Part shown: in pieces, positions 1-5,293 of the stretch
How the letters are laid out: every line of letters begins with the position of its first letter
Numbering within the stretch: the stretch's first letter is position 1
Origin: Limousia pullorum
GTDB lineage: Bacteria > Bacillota > Clostridia > Oscillospirales > Acutalibacteraceae
DNA length: 8,676 nucleotides
Assembly (NCBI GenBank): GCA_018714545.1
Contig: DVNG01000024.1
Location: 1-8,676, forward strand
Direction of reading: 5' to 3'
Position numbers and translations under genes: made by a program
Notes under the pieces: model-generated
What the model was told of the DNA's origin: nothing
What the model saw: only the letters and a program-made list of their open reading frames with translations
The model's database searches: none

Positions 1-1226
1 AGTCTGTTTACATCGCTGAGAGAATACATTGCTTTCCAGTCGGATGTGTTTCCTAAATCGGCAATGTAATTTCCGTTGCGGCCTGAAGGCTCACAGAGAT
101 AATTCAAAAGCTCTGAATAGCTTTGTGTGGGAACGCCGTCGGTCATTTCCTTAGGACCATAGGAAAGAATATATTTAAACTCGTCCATTGTAAGATTTCC
201 CGCAATCATAGTTGGGTACATCTCTTCGGTAAAATCTTTTGGCTCAGTGTTTTCTGTGGTCGGTTCAGTGGTTTCTGTGGTGGACTCTGTTGTTTCTACA
301 GCTTCTGTTATTGCTTCCGTTGGCTGATTGTTTGAGTCTCCTGCAAGCTTTACAGCTACGGTGGCTCCTCCCGCAACTATAGCCACTGAAAGCAAACCTA
401 TCAGAGTTTTTCCAAGGGCAGTGTGAATAAAGGTGTGGCCTGCGGCGGTTTTTGCGCCGGCAGAGGCGGCTGATTTTCCTGCTGCTGTCTGGACGCCTTT
501 GCCAACGTGATTTGCGGCTTCTCCTATGGAATTTAAGATTTCCTTTTTGCAGATTTCCTTTGCAATGTTTGCGGCTGTCTGAATTTCCGGGAAAAATTTT
601 TCCTGACGGAGCAAATACAAAAGCAGAGAAATCGGGGAGATACCCAAAAGCTTGTAGCCTTTCTGTTCAAGCTCGTCGGCTTTTTTCTTTAATGCTTTTC
701 TTCCGTAATTTAATCGGGACTTTACGGTGTTTTCCGGAATTTCAAAGGATTGAGCAATGTCCTTTATGCTCTGACCCTCAAGGTAAAACATGAGAATACA
801 CAGGCGCTGTTCATCTGAAAGACTGTCTATCATCTCTCTTACAAGCTCCTGAGTTTCTTTTTTTGTGTAGTTAAGCTCCGGCTGGTAATCTCTGTTTTCG
901 TCTTCCTTGTCATAAATAAAGTCATCGTCCTGGTCTTCCGGCTCTATCTGGGAGAACAATGTGGGATTTTTCTTTGAAAGAAGATTTTTTGCAGTGTTGG
1001 CAACTATTCTGCTGAGCCAAGAACGGAAGCTCTCCGGGTCTTTCAATGTGGGCAGATACTGCCATGCTTTGATGTATGCGTCCTGAACAACGTCCATAGC
1101 GTCTTCTTTGTTTTTTGTGTATTTAAGAGCTATGTAGTACATGTCGTTCTGTGTTTCCTCGTATAAAGCCGCCAAGGCTTCCTTGTTACCGTTTACGGCG
1201 TCAGTTATTGTTTTTGTGTAATTCAT
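1..1226 (-). CDS. ECF-type sigma factor fused to a transmembrane helix and an extracytoplasmic domain (C-terminus cut by window edge)
   Basis: About 408 codons read leftward from ATG at 1226-1224 without a stop, running off the left edge. The start has AGAGAGG about 8 bases upstream. Residues 1-85 look like sigma region 2, with DAMDVVQDAYIKAW at 43-56. Residues 134-182 look like region 4, a helix-turn-helix including SIKDIAQSFEIPENTVKSRL. A roughly 90-residue linker follows, rich in Ala and Lys around 218-270. Next come one hydrophobic helix at about 274-294, a Thr/Glu/Pro-rich spacer at about 303-329, and at least 80 residues of polar, Tyr-rich domain outside the membrane. Ordinary ECF sigma factors end near residue 170-200, so the C-terminal half is an extension. 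I infer a membrane-tethered sigma factor whose outer domain senses a signal or restrains the sigma part. No separate anti-sigma gene is visible on this side. The small ORFs at 1201-1417 lie just upstream. The sigma call is secure; the sensing role is inference. Confidence 0.88.
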   Translation of the reverse strand, partial: MNYTKTITDAVNGNKEALAALYEETQNDMYYIALKYTKNKEDAMDVVQDAYIKAWQYLPTLKDPESFRSWLSRIVANTAKNLLSKKNPTLFSQIEPEDQDDDFIYDKEDENRDYQPELNYTKKETQELVREMIDSLSDEQRLCILMFYLEGQSIKDIAQSFEIPENTVKSRLNYGRKALKKKADELEQKGYKLLGISPISLLLYLLRQEKFFPEIQTAANIAKEICKKEILNSIGEAANHVGKGVQTAAGKSAASAGAKTAAGHTFIHTALGKTLIGLLSVAIVAGGATVAVKLAGDSNNQPTEAITEAVETTESTTETTEPTTENTEPKDFTEEMYPTMIAGNLTMDEFKYILSYGPKEMTDGVPTQSYSELLNYLCEPSGRNGNYIADLGNTSDWKAMYSLSDVNR

Positions 1227-1350
1227 TTTCGTTACCTCTCTTTATGATGTTTTCGTATATTTTTTCCTTTGTTTCTCTGTCTGTTTTGTTTTCACAACGC
1301 TCTTTTTTCAAAAGGGCGGAAAACCATTTTAATACATTAAGCTCTGTCAT
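1201..1350 (-). CDS. Small protein ORF overlapping the start of the sigma gene (49 aa)
   Basis: Reading leftward from ATG at 1350, 49 codons end at TGA (1201-1203), overlapping the first 26 bases of the sigma gene in another frame. An in-frame ATG at 1368 would give 55 residues. The predicted peptide starts MTELNVLKWFSALLKKERC. It continues with a charged, helix-prone stretch rich in Lys, Glu and Asn. It has no convincing ribosome binding site of its own, but its start lies just before the stop of the 26-codon ORF (1337-1339), so it could be translated by coupling. If real, coupled translation with the sigma gene would make it a candidate sigma partner. I do not recognise the family, and it may instead be the distal part of a frameshifted gene (see findings). 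Confidence 0.35.
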   Translation of the reverse strand: MTELNVLKWFSALLKKERCENKTDRETKEKIYENIIKRGNENELHKNNN

Positions 1351-1417
1351 AATAACGCTTGCTTTCATTAAAAAAGCAGACCGGAGAAGAGGAAAGAATT
1401 AAGATTATTTTTTTCAT
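1337..1417 (-). CDS. 26-residue leader ORF with strong ribosome binding site, first in the sigma operon
   Basis: ATG at 1417 is preceded by AAAAGGAGT (1425-1433), the best ribosome binding site on this strand, at about 8 bases spacing. The peptide begins MKKIILILSSSPVCFF and ends in a charged tail, then stops at TAA (1337-1339). The first half resembles the start of a secreted or membrane peptide. The candidate ECF-type promoter at 1461-1489 would give a 5' leader of roughly 35-40 bases, which supports this as the first translated frame. The stop overlaps the next ORF. A one-base change in the T6/A6 run (1370-1375 on the + strand) would fuse the two into a 71-residue protein. Function unknown. 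Confidence 0.4.
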   Translation of the reverse strand: MKKIILILSSSPVCFFNESKRYYDRA

Positions 1418-1460
1418 GTTGATTACTCCTTTTGTTTGTAATTTTTTGTTGTTACACTAT

Positions 1461-1489
1461 ATAGACAAGTCAAAAGGAGAAAAGGTTTT
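1461..1489 (-). promoter_or_regulatory. Candidate ECF-type promoter of the sigma operon
   Basis: On the minus strand, AAAACCTTTT (1480-1489) resembles the AAC-containing -35 element of ECF promoters. After 15 bases from AACCTT, GTCTAT (1461-1466) resembles a CGTCTA-like -10. The spacing is normal for ECF promoters. A transcript would begin near 1454 and meet the strong ribosome binding site of the 26-codon ORF. ECF operons are often transcribed by their own sigma factor, so autoregulation is inferred. A sigma-A alternative is poor: TTGACT (1469-1474) is only 6 bases from TATAGT. Confidence 0.4.
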
Positions 1490-1660
1490 AAGTTTTCAAA
1501 AAAATTTTTATTTTTTATCATTTTTATTTTGATACCTGATATAATAAATGTCAAGAGAAAATAAATTTATTATAAATCAGCATAGAAGTCAGTTAAAAGA
1601 GTTTGTATATTAAAATTCACATAATTGTCACAAACACATCAAATTTTGTACCTTATACTA
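1490..1660. other. AT-rich divergent intergenic region, nothing definite
   Basis: This stretch separates the leftward sigma operon from the rightward ireB operon and consists largely of A/T runs. The only suggestive site is an extended -10 (TGATATAAT, 1537-1545) reading right, without a good -35. A second TATACT at 1654-1659 also lacks a properly spaced -35. No gene, repeat or structured RNA was recognised. Confidence 0.5.
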
Positions 1661-1689
1661 TTGTAATATGTTAATAATTGTAGTATAAT
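1661..1689 (+). promoter_or_regulatory. Sigma-A type promoter of the ireB operon
   Basis: TTGTAA (1661-1666), 17 bases, then a perfect TATAAT (1684-1689). The transcript would start near 1696, giving a very short leader in which the AGGAGGTG ribosome binding site (1699-1706) lies almost at the 5' end. Confidence 0.6.
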
Positions 1690-1711
1690 AACATAGTTAG
1701 GAGGTGTTTCC

Positions 1712-1960
1712 ATGCACGACAGAACAATGGTATTTTCGTTGCAGAATGAAAAAGACGATCAGATTAAAACATCTATGAAGATAGTTTATGAGGCGCTCAA
1801 GGAAAAAGGTTATAATCCTATCAATCAGATAGTTGGTTATATTCTCTCTGAGGACCCCACTTACATTACAACTCATAATAATGCGAGAAACATTATCAGT
1901 AAAATTGACCGTGATGATTTGCTGGAAGCACTTGTGAAGTCCTATCTAAACTTAAAGTAG
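1712..1960 (+). CDS. ireB: IreB family regulatory phosphoprotein (UPF0297)
   Basis: 82 residues, the usual length for the UPF0297/IreB family, also known as YrzL in Bacillus. Family features visible are the N-terminal TMVFS (Thr5 onward), the central YNPINQIVGYILSEDPTYIT, and HNNARNIISKIDRDD before the C-terminal helix. In Enterococcus faecalis, IreB is phosphorylated on N-terminal threonines by the PASTA-domain kinase IreK and acts negatively in cephalosporin resistance and envelope stress. Thr5 may be the equivalent site here. It is a small dimeric cytosolic protein. The ATG has an excellent AGGAGGTG 5 bases upstream. The gene is followed 14 bases later by an unknown gene, not by ruvX/yqgF and a DUF1292 gene as in many Firmicutes. 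Confidence 0.93.
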   Translation: MHDRTMVFSLQNEKDDQIKTSMKIVYEALKEKGYNPINQIVGYILSEDPTYITTHNNARNIISKIDRDDLLEALVKSYLNLK

Positions 1961-1974
1961 TAGGAGGTTTTACA

Positions 1975-2265
1975 GTGACTAAAAAGAAGTTTTTTACCTA
2001 TAAGGGTAAGCCATTGGTTCGCTGCGGTGACGAGTTGTACTACGGCAGTATGGCTGACCCTTTTGTTATAAGACTTGCAATCAAAAGCAAAGAAGAGATA
2101 AACGGTCTTGAAACCGCAACAAAGGTTTCTGTTCAGCTGTTAAGCACCGACCAGGATTTAAGCCCAAGAAGAAGAATAATAAAATCCAGCGAAAAGCCGG
2201 GACTTTATGCGGCAATAGATATAGCCGATATCTGGCTTGAAAGAGCTTTGTCGGGCAAGGGCTGA
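1975..2265 (+). CDS. Conserved-looking protein of unknown function, 96 aa, GTG start
   Basis: The gene starts with GTG at 1975, supported by TAGGAGG (1962-1968), and lies 14 bases after ireB with no terminator between, so the two should be co-transcribed. The product is small, soluble and basic, with no signal peptide or membrane segment. It begins with a Lys-rich strand-like segment (FFTYKGKPLVRCGDELYYG, residues 6-24). A middle part contains KVSVQLLSTDQDLSPRRRII (about 50-69), and the end is a helix, AIDIADIWLERAL (about 80-92). The alternating strand pattern suggests a compact beta-rich fold. I do not assign a family. The linkage to IreB hints at a shared regulatory or cell-envelope role, but this is inference. 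The thiC promoter begins only 13 bases after its stop. Confidence 0.82.
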   Translation: MTKKKFFTYKGKPLVRCGDELYYGSMADPFVIRLAIKSKEEINGLETATKVSVQLLSTDQDLSPRRRIIKSSEKPGLYAAIDIADIWLERALSGKG

Positions 2266-2278
2266 TAAAAGGAAAATA

Positions 2279-2307
2279 TTGACACTGTATAATTTTGATG
2301 TTATACT
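2279..2307 (+). promoter_or_regulatory. Strong sigma-A promoter of the thiamine operon
   Basis: A perfect TTGACA (2279-2284), 17 bases, then TATACT (2302-2307) with a TGN extension (TG at 2299-2300). The transcript should start near 2314, just before the TPP aptamer. No terminator was found between the upstream 96-residue gene and this promoter, so some readthrough from the ireB operon is possible. Confidence 0.8.
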
Positions 2308-2324
2308 TTGTCTGTAAAATTTAA

Positions 2325-2416
2325 TAGGATGAACCGGGGAGCTTGTGTGCAGGCTGAGAGGAAGTGAAAGCTTCGACCCGTATACCTGATTTGGGTAATG
2401 CCAACGTAGGAATTTT
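2325..2416 (+). ncRNA. TPP riboswitch (THI element)
   Basis: The conserved aptamer sequences occur in order: CGGGGAGC (2335-2342), GCTGAGAG (2353-2360), GACCCGTATACCTGAT (2375-2390) and GGGTAATGCCAACGTAGGAA (2393-2412). Helix P2 can form from CGGG (2335-2338) and CCCG (2377-2380), and P5 from TTGG (2391-2394) and CCAA (2401-2404). CTGAGA forms the pyrimidine-sensing part and the GGGTAATGCC region the pyrophosphate-sensing part, as in known TPP riboswitches. An intrinsic terminator 12 bases downstream shows control by premature termination: TPP binding should stop transcription before thiC. The distal end of P1 is not obvious to me, so the boundaries are approximate. Confidence 0.96.
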
Positions 2417-2427
2417 CAAAAAACTTT

Positions 2428-2465
2428 AGCGATACCCCAAAAAGGTATCGCTTATTTTTTATTTT
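2428..2465 (+). terminator. Attenuator terminator of the TPP riboswitch
   Basis: A perfect 9-bp stem, AGCGATACC (2428-2436) with GGTATCGCT (2444-2452), has a 7-base loop and a T-rich tail. A competing antiterminator can be drawn: TTTGGGTA in the aptamer (2390-2397) pairs with TACCCCAAA (2433-2441) with one bulged C. It would break the terminator stem when no TPP holds the aptamer together. The terminator itself is clear; the antiterminator is a proposal. Confidence 0.9.
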
Positions 2466-2631
2466 CTATGACCCGACAAAGGAACGGATTATTGAAAAAA
2501 AGAATAATAAAACCTAATTGAAAGCGAGCCATTCCAAAGATTTAGGAAAAGGTCTCGCCCGCCTTGTAATGAAGTTTAATTTTAAGGAAAAGCCCTGCAA
2601 GGCGGAACTAAAAAAGAAAAGGAGAAATGGT
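2466..2631 (+). promoter_or_regulatory. Hairpin-rich leader between the riboswitch terminator and thiC
   Basis: The 166 bases between attenuator and thiC contain three potential hairpins. First, ATTATT (2488-2493) pairs with AATAAT (2503-2508). Second, GCGAGCC (2524-2530) pairs with GG-T-CTCGC (2551-2558, one bulged T), extended inside by TTCC (2532-2535) with GGAA (2545-2548). Third, CCGCCTTGTA (2559-2568) pairs with TGCAAGGCGG (2596-2605), including one G-U pair. The second and third abut directly. This region is richer in GC stems than typical leaders of this genome and could be an RNA regulatory element, a processing or stability structure, or remains of a small repeat. The frame upstream of the thiC ATG stays open here but is not expected to be translated. 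Confidence 0.4.
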
Positions 2632-3945
2632 ATGAGAGAGTATTATACACAGATGGAAGCGGCCAAAAAGGGGATAGTTACACCTGAAATGGAGATTGTT
2701 GCCGCAAAGGAAAATATGGGCGTTGATAAGCTTATGAAGCTGGTTGCCTGCGGACAGGTTGCAATCCCTGCAAATATCAACCATACATCACTGTCGCCGG
2801 AGGGAATCGGTTCAGGACTTAAAACAAAAATCAATGTAAACCTGGGTATTTCCGGCGACTGCAAGGACTACAGCGTGGAAATGCAGAAGGTTGATATGGC
2901 TATAAAGTTTGGCGTTGAGGCTATTATGGACTTGAGCAACTACGGTAAGACAAATACTTTCCGTCAGCAGCTTATTGAGAAATCTCCTGCAATGATAGGA
3001 ACTGTTCCTATGTATGACGCTATCGGTTATCTTGATAAGGACTTGCTTGAAATTTCAGCAAAGGACTTTTTGAAGGTTGTTGAAGCCCACGCAAAAGAGG
3101 GCGTTGACTTTATGACAATCCACGCAGGTATCAATAAGAGAGCTGTTGAGGCTTTCAAGCGTGAGGGAAGAAGAATGAATATCGTTTCCCGTGGCGGCTC
3201 TTTGCTTTTTGCATGGATGGAAATGACAGGAAATGAAAACCCATTCTATGAGTTCTATGACGATGTTCTTGAAATCCTCCGTGAATATGACGTTACAATC
3301 AGCTTGGGCGACGCTTTAAGACCTGGCTGTATCGACGACAGCTCCGACGCAGGACAGATTGCAGAGCTTATCGAGCTTGGAAACCTTACAAAGCGTGCAT
3401 GGGAAAAGGACGTTCAGGTTATGGTTGAGGGCCCAGGTCATATGGCAATGAATGAGATAGCCGCAAATATGGTTATGCAGAAGAGAATTTGCCATAACGC
3501 TCCTTTCTATGTTTTGGGACCGCTTGTTACAGATATCGCTCCGGGCTATGACCATATAACATCAGCAATCGGCGGAGCAATCGCCGCCGCTAACGGCGCA
3601 GACTTCCTCTGCTACGTAACACCTGCTGAGCATTTAAGACTTCCTGATATCAACGACGTTAAAGAGGGAATCGTGGCAAGCAGAATTGCCGCTCACGCCG
3701 CAGATATTGCAAAGGGAATCCCGGGGGCAAGAGATATCGACAACAAGATGTCAGACGCAAGACATAAGGTTGACTGGGAAGAGATGTTCAGCCTTGCAAT
3801 AGACGGAGAAAAGGCAAGAGAATATTTTGAAAGCACACCTCCAAAGGATAGACATACCTGCTCAATGTGCGGTAAAATGTGCGCAGTAAGAACCACCAAC
3901 ATGATTTTGGAAGGAAAAAAGGTAGAATTCTGCACAGAGAAATAA
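2632..3945 (+). CDS. thiC: Phosphomethylpyrimidine synthase ThiC
   Basis: 437 residues from ATG 2632, chosen because GGAG (2621-2624) is 7 bases upstream and the family N-terminus starts near TQMEAAKKGIVTPEM. ThiC is a radical-SAM enzyme with an atypical [4Fe-4S] site. It rearranges aminoimidazole ribotide into HMP phosphate, the pyrimidine half of thiamine. Family motifs include MDLSNYG, MIGTVPMYDA, FMTIHAGI, SRGGSL, SLGDALRPGCIDD (about 224-236), EGPGH (266-270, likely metal site) and APGYDHITSAIGGA. The C-terminal cluster motif CSMCGKMC supplies Cys410, Cys413 and Cys417, spaced CX2CX3C. The length matches short ThiC proteins of anaerobes and archaea rather than the roughly 600-residue proteobacterial form. 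The TPP riboswitch and the thiE/thiD neighbours argue against the benzimidazole-making paralogue BzaF. Confidence 0.97.
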   Translation: MREYYTQMEAAKKGIVTPEMEIVAAKENMGVDKLMKLVACGQVAIPANINHTSLSPEGIGSGLKTKINVNLGISGDCKDYSVEMQKVDMAIKFGVEAIMDLSNYGKTNTFRQQLIEKSPAMIGTVPMYDAIGYLDKDLLEISAKDFLKVVEAHAKEGVDFMTIHAGINKRAVEAFKREGRRMNIVSRGGSLLFAWMEMTGNENPFYEFYDDVLEILREYDVTISLGDALRPGCIDDSSDAGQIAELIELGNLTKRAWEKDVQVMVEGPGHMAMNEIAANMVMQKRICHNAPFYVLGPLVTDIAPGYDHITSAIGGAIAAANGADFLCYVTPAEHLRLPDINDVKEGIVASRIAAHAADIAKGIPGARDIDNKMSDARHKVDWEEMFSLAIDGEKAREYFESTPPKDRHTCSMCGKMCAVRTTNMILEGKKVEFCTEK

Positions 3946-3950
3946 TTTTG

Positions 3951-3959
3951 TGATATAAT
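3951..3959 (+). promoter_or_regulatory. Possible internal promoter before thiE (extended -10)
   Basis: TGATATAAT combines a TGN extension with a perfect TATAAT six bases after the thiC stop. The -35 position 17 bases upstream reads TGCACA inside thiC, which is weak. If active, it would allow thiE-HAD-thiD expression independent of the riboswitch. Confidence 0.3.
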
Positions 3960-3963
3960 AAAG

Positions 3964-3986
3964 CCGTATTATTTATTTACATACGG
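3964..3986 (+). promoter_or_regulatory. Small hairpin overlapping the thiE ribosome binding site
   Basis: CCGTAT (3964-3969) pairs perfectly with ATACGG (3981-3986) around an 11-base AT-rich loop. The 3' arm runs into the thiE ribosome binding site ACGGAGGT (3983-3990). The stem could modestly mask translation initiation or mark an RNA processing site. There is no T-tail, so it is not a terminator. Confidence 0.35.
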
Positions 3987-3995
3987 AGGTACACA

Positions 3996-4637
3996 ATGAG
4001 TATATCAAAGGAAACCATGCTGCTTTACGGAGTGACCGACAGGGGAAACCTACACGGAAAAACTCTGTTGCAGCAGGTGGAGGAAAGCTTAAAGGGCGGC
4101 GTTACTTTGGTTCAGCTCAGGGAAAAGCACCTGAGTTTTCAGGAGTTTTTGGAAGAAGCCAAAGAGATGAAAGAGCTTTGCCATAAATACGGAGTTCCGC
4201 TGCTTATAAATGATAATGTGGAAATCTGCATAGAAAGCGGAGCTGACGGCGTTCATGTGGGACAAAAGGACATGGAAGCCGGAGCGGTAAGGGAAAAGCT
4301 TGGCAAGGATAAAATAATAGGAGTTTCCGCAAGAACAGTGGAACAGGCAATGGCGGCGCAAAACGCAGGCGCTGACTACTTGGGAGTTGGAGCGGTTTTC
4401 TCAACCTCCACAAAAGAGGACGCAAAACCTCTTGACCACGAAATTTTAAAGGCTATAACCAAAGCGGTAGATATTCCGGTGGTTGCCATAGGCGGAATCA
4501 GTTCCGAAAATGTTTCACAGCTTAAAGGAACAGGAATAGACGGAGTGGCGGTGGTTTCCGCAATTTACGGCAAGGAAAACCCAAAGGAAGCCGCAGAAAA
4601 TCTTAAAAGACTTGTTTCGGAAGTGGTAAAAGGATGA
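3996..4637 (+). CDS. thiE: Thiamine-phosphate synthase ThiE
   Basis: 213 residues, a normal ThiE length with a TIM-barrel pattern. The enzyme couples HMP pyrophosphate with hydroxyethylthiazole phosphate to give thiamine monophosphate and pyrophosphate in the cytosol. Visible motifs are YGVTDR (11-16), VQLREK (39-44), LLINDN (69-74), GVHVGQKD (85-92), IGVSA (108-112), GVGAVFSTSTK (130-140), VVAIGGIS (162-169, phosphate binding) and VVSAI (186-190). The diphosphate loop reads GAVFSTSTK where Bacillus has a GPIFPT-type loop, a conservative change. ATG 3996 has a strong ribosome binding site 5 bases upstream, partly in a hairpin. It lies 50 bases after thiC, and its stop overlaps the start of the next gene. 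Confidence 0.97.
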   Translation: MSISKETMLLYGVTDRGNLHGKTLLQQVEESLKGGVTLVQLREKHLSFQEFLEEAKEMKELCHKYGVPLLINDNVEICIESGADGVHVGQKDMEAGAVREKLGKDKIIGVSARTVEQAMAAQNAGADYLGVGAVFSTSTKEDAKPLDHEILKAITKAVDIPVVAIGGISSENVSQLKGTGIDGVAVVSAIYGKENPKEAAENLKRLVSEVVKG

Positions 4638-5293
4638 ATTTCCCCAGCGAAATAACCGGAGCAATTTTCGACGTAGACGGAACTCTTTTAAATTCCATGA
4701 GGGTGTGGGAAGGCTTGGCGGAAAGATACCTCATGTCAAAGGGAATTACACCGGAAGAGGGACTTAGCCAAAAGCTAAAAACCTGCACGGTTTCTCAGGC
4801 GGCGGACTATTACAGAACAAATTACGGTTTGAATTTGTCCACAGATAGGATTATCTCGGAAACCAACGATATAATAAGAGAATTTTATGAAAATCAGGCG
4901 GAAATGAAGCCGGGCGTAAAAGAGCTTTTAAATAAATTTTCGGATATGAAAATAAGAATGTGTGTGGCAACCGCCACCGACAGAGAGCTTATAGTTCCGG
5001 CACTGAAAAGAAACGGGATTTATGATTGCTTTTGCGCAGTTCTTTGCGGCGATGACATAAAGACAGGAAAGGACAGTCCGGAAATCTTTTATAAAGCTTT
5101 GGAAATTCTCAAAACCGATATTAAAACAACATGGGTTTTTGAGGACGCTCTCCATGCGGCGCAGACCGCAAAAAAAGCCGGTTTTAAAGTCGCCTGCGTA
5201 TATGACAACTGTTCCCACGAAAATCAGCCGGAGCTTGTGAAGCTTTCCGACCTGTATTTAAAATCTTTTGATGAATTGGATTTGATAAAATGA
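4634..5293 (+). CDS. HAD-superfamily phosphatase in the thiamine operon (candidate thiamine-monophosphate phosphatase)
   Basis: 219 residues with the HAD subfamily I plan. Motif I is FDVDGT, with Asp13 as nucleophile and Asp15 as acid/base. A helical cap lies at about 20-90. Motif II is in CVATATD (about 110-116), motif III is Lys146 in GKDSPEIF, and motif IV is Glu170-Asp171 in VFEDALHAAQTAKKAG. All catalytic residues are present. Its start overlaps the thiE stop (ATGA at 4634-4637) and its stop overlaps the thiD start (ATGA at 5290-5293), so translation is probably coupled with both thiamine enzymes. This tight placement suggests a phosphate ester of the pathway as substrate, most plausibly thiamine monophosphate, whose dephosphorylation is needed in bacteria that use thiamine pyrophosphokinase instead of ThiL. 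The family is certain; the substrate is inferred from context. Confidence 0.9.
   Translation: MNFPSEITGAIFDVDGTLLNSMRVWEGLAERYLMSKGITPEEGLSQKLKTCTVSQAADYYRTNYGLNLSTDRIISETNDIIREFYENQAEMKPGVKELLNKFSDMKIRMCVATATDRELIVPALKRNGIYDCFCAVLCGDDIKTGKDSPEIFYKALEILKTDIKTTWVFEDALHAAQTAKKAGFKVACVYDNCSHENQPELVKLSDLYLKSFDELDLIK

Noticed and set aside
452..793. A 113-codon plus-strand frame at the left end
   Set aside because: It is the mirror of the sigma-factor gene, Arg/Leu/Phe-rich in a way typical of antisense frames, and lacks a ribosome binding site.
1548..1613. A 21-codon ORF (ATG 1548) upstream of ireB
   Set aside because: There is no ribosome binding site, and the nearby extended -10 would start transcription at or after its ATG.
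2240..2265. A possible terminator at the end of the 96-residue gene
   Set aside because: AGCTTTG and CAAGGGCT pair poorly and there is no T-tail.
2468..2521. A 17-residue ORF in the thiC leader
   Set aside because: It sits directly after the attenuator tail with no ribosome binding site, so translation is unlikely.
2518..2631. An open in-frame extension of ThiC starting at TTG 2518 (38 extra residues)
   Set aside because: It has no ribosome binding site and runs through strong inverted repeats. The ATG at 2632 has GGAG at proper spacing and fits the family N-terminus.
2632..3945. The ThiC homologue as BzaF (anaerobic benzimidazole synthase)
   Set aside because: The TPP riboswitch and the co-transcribed thiE and thiD point to thiamine synthesis, and no cobamide gene is nearby.
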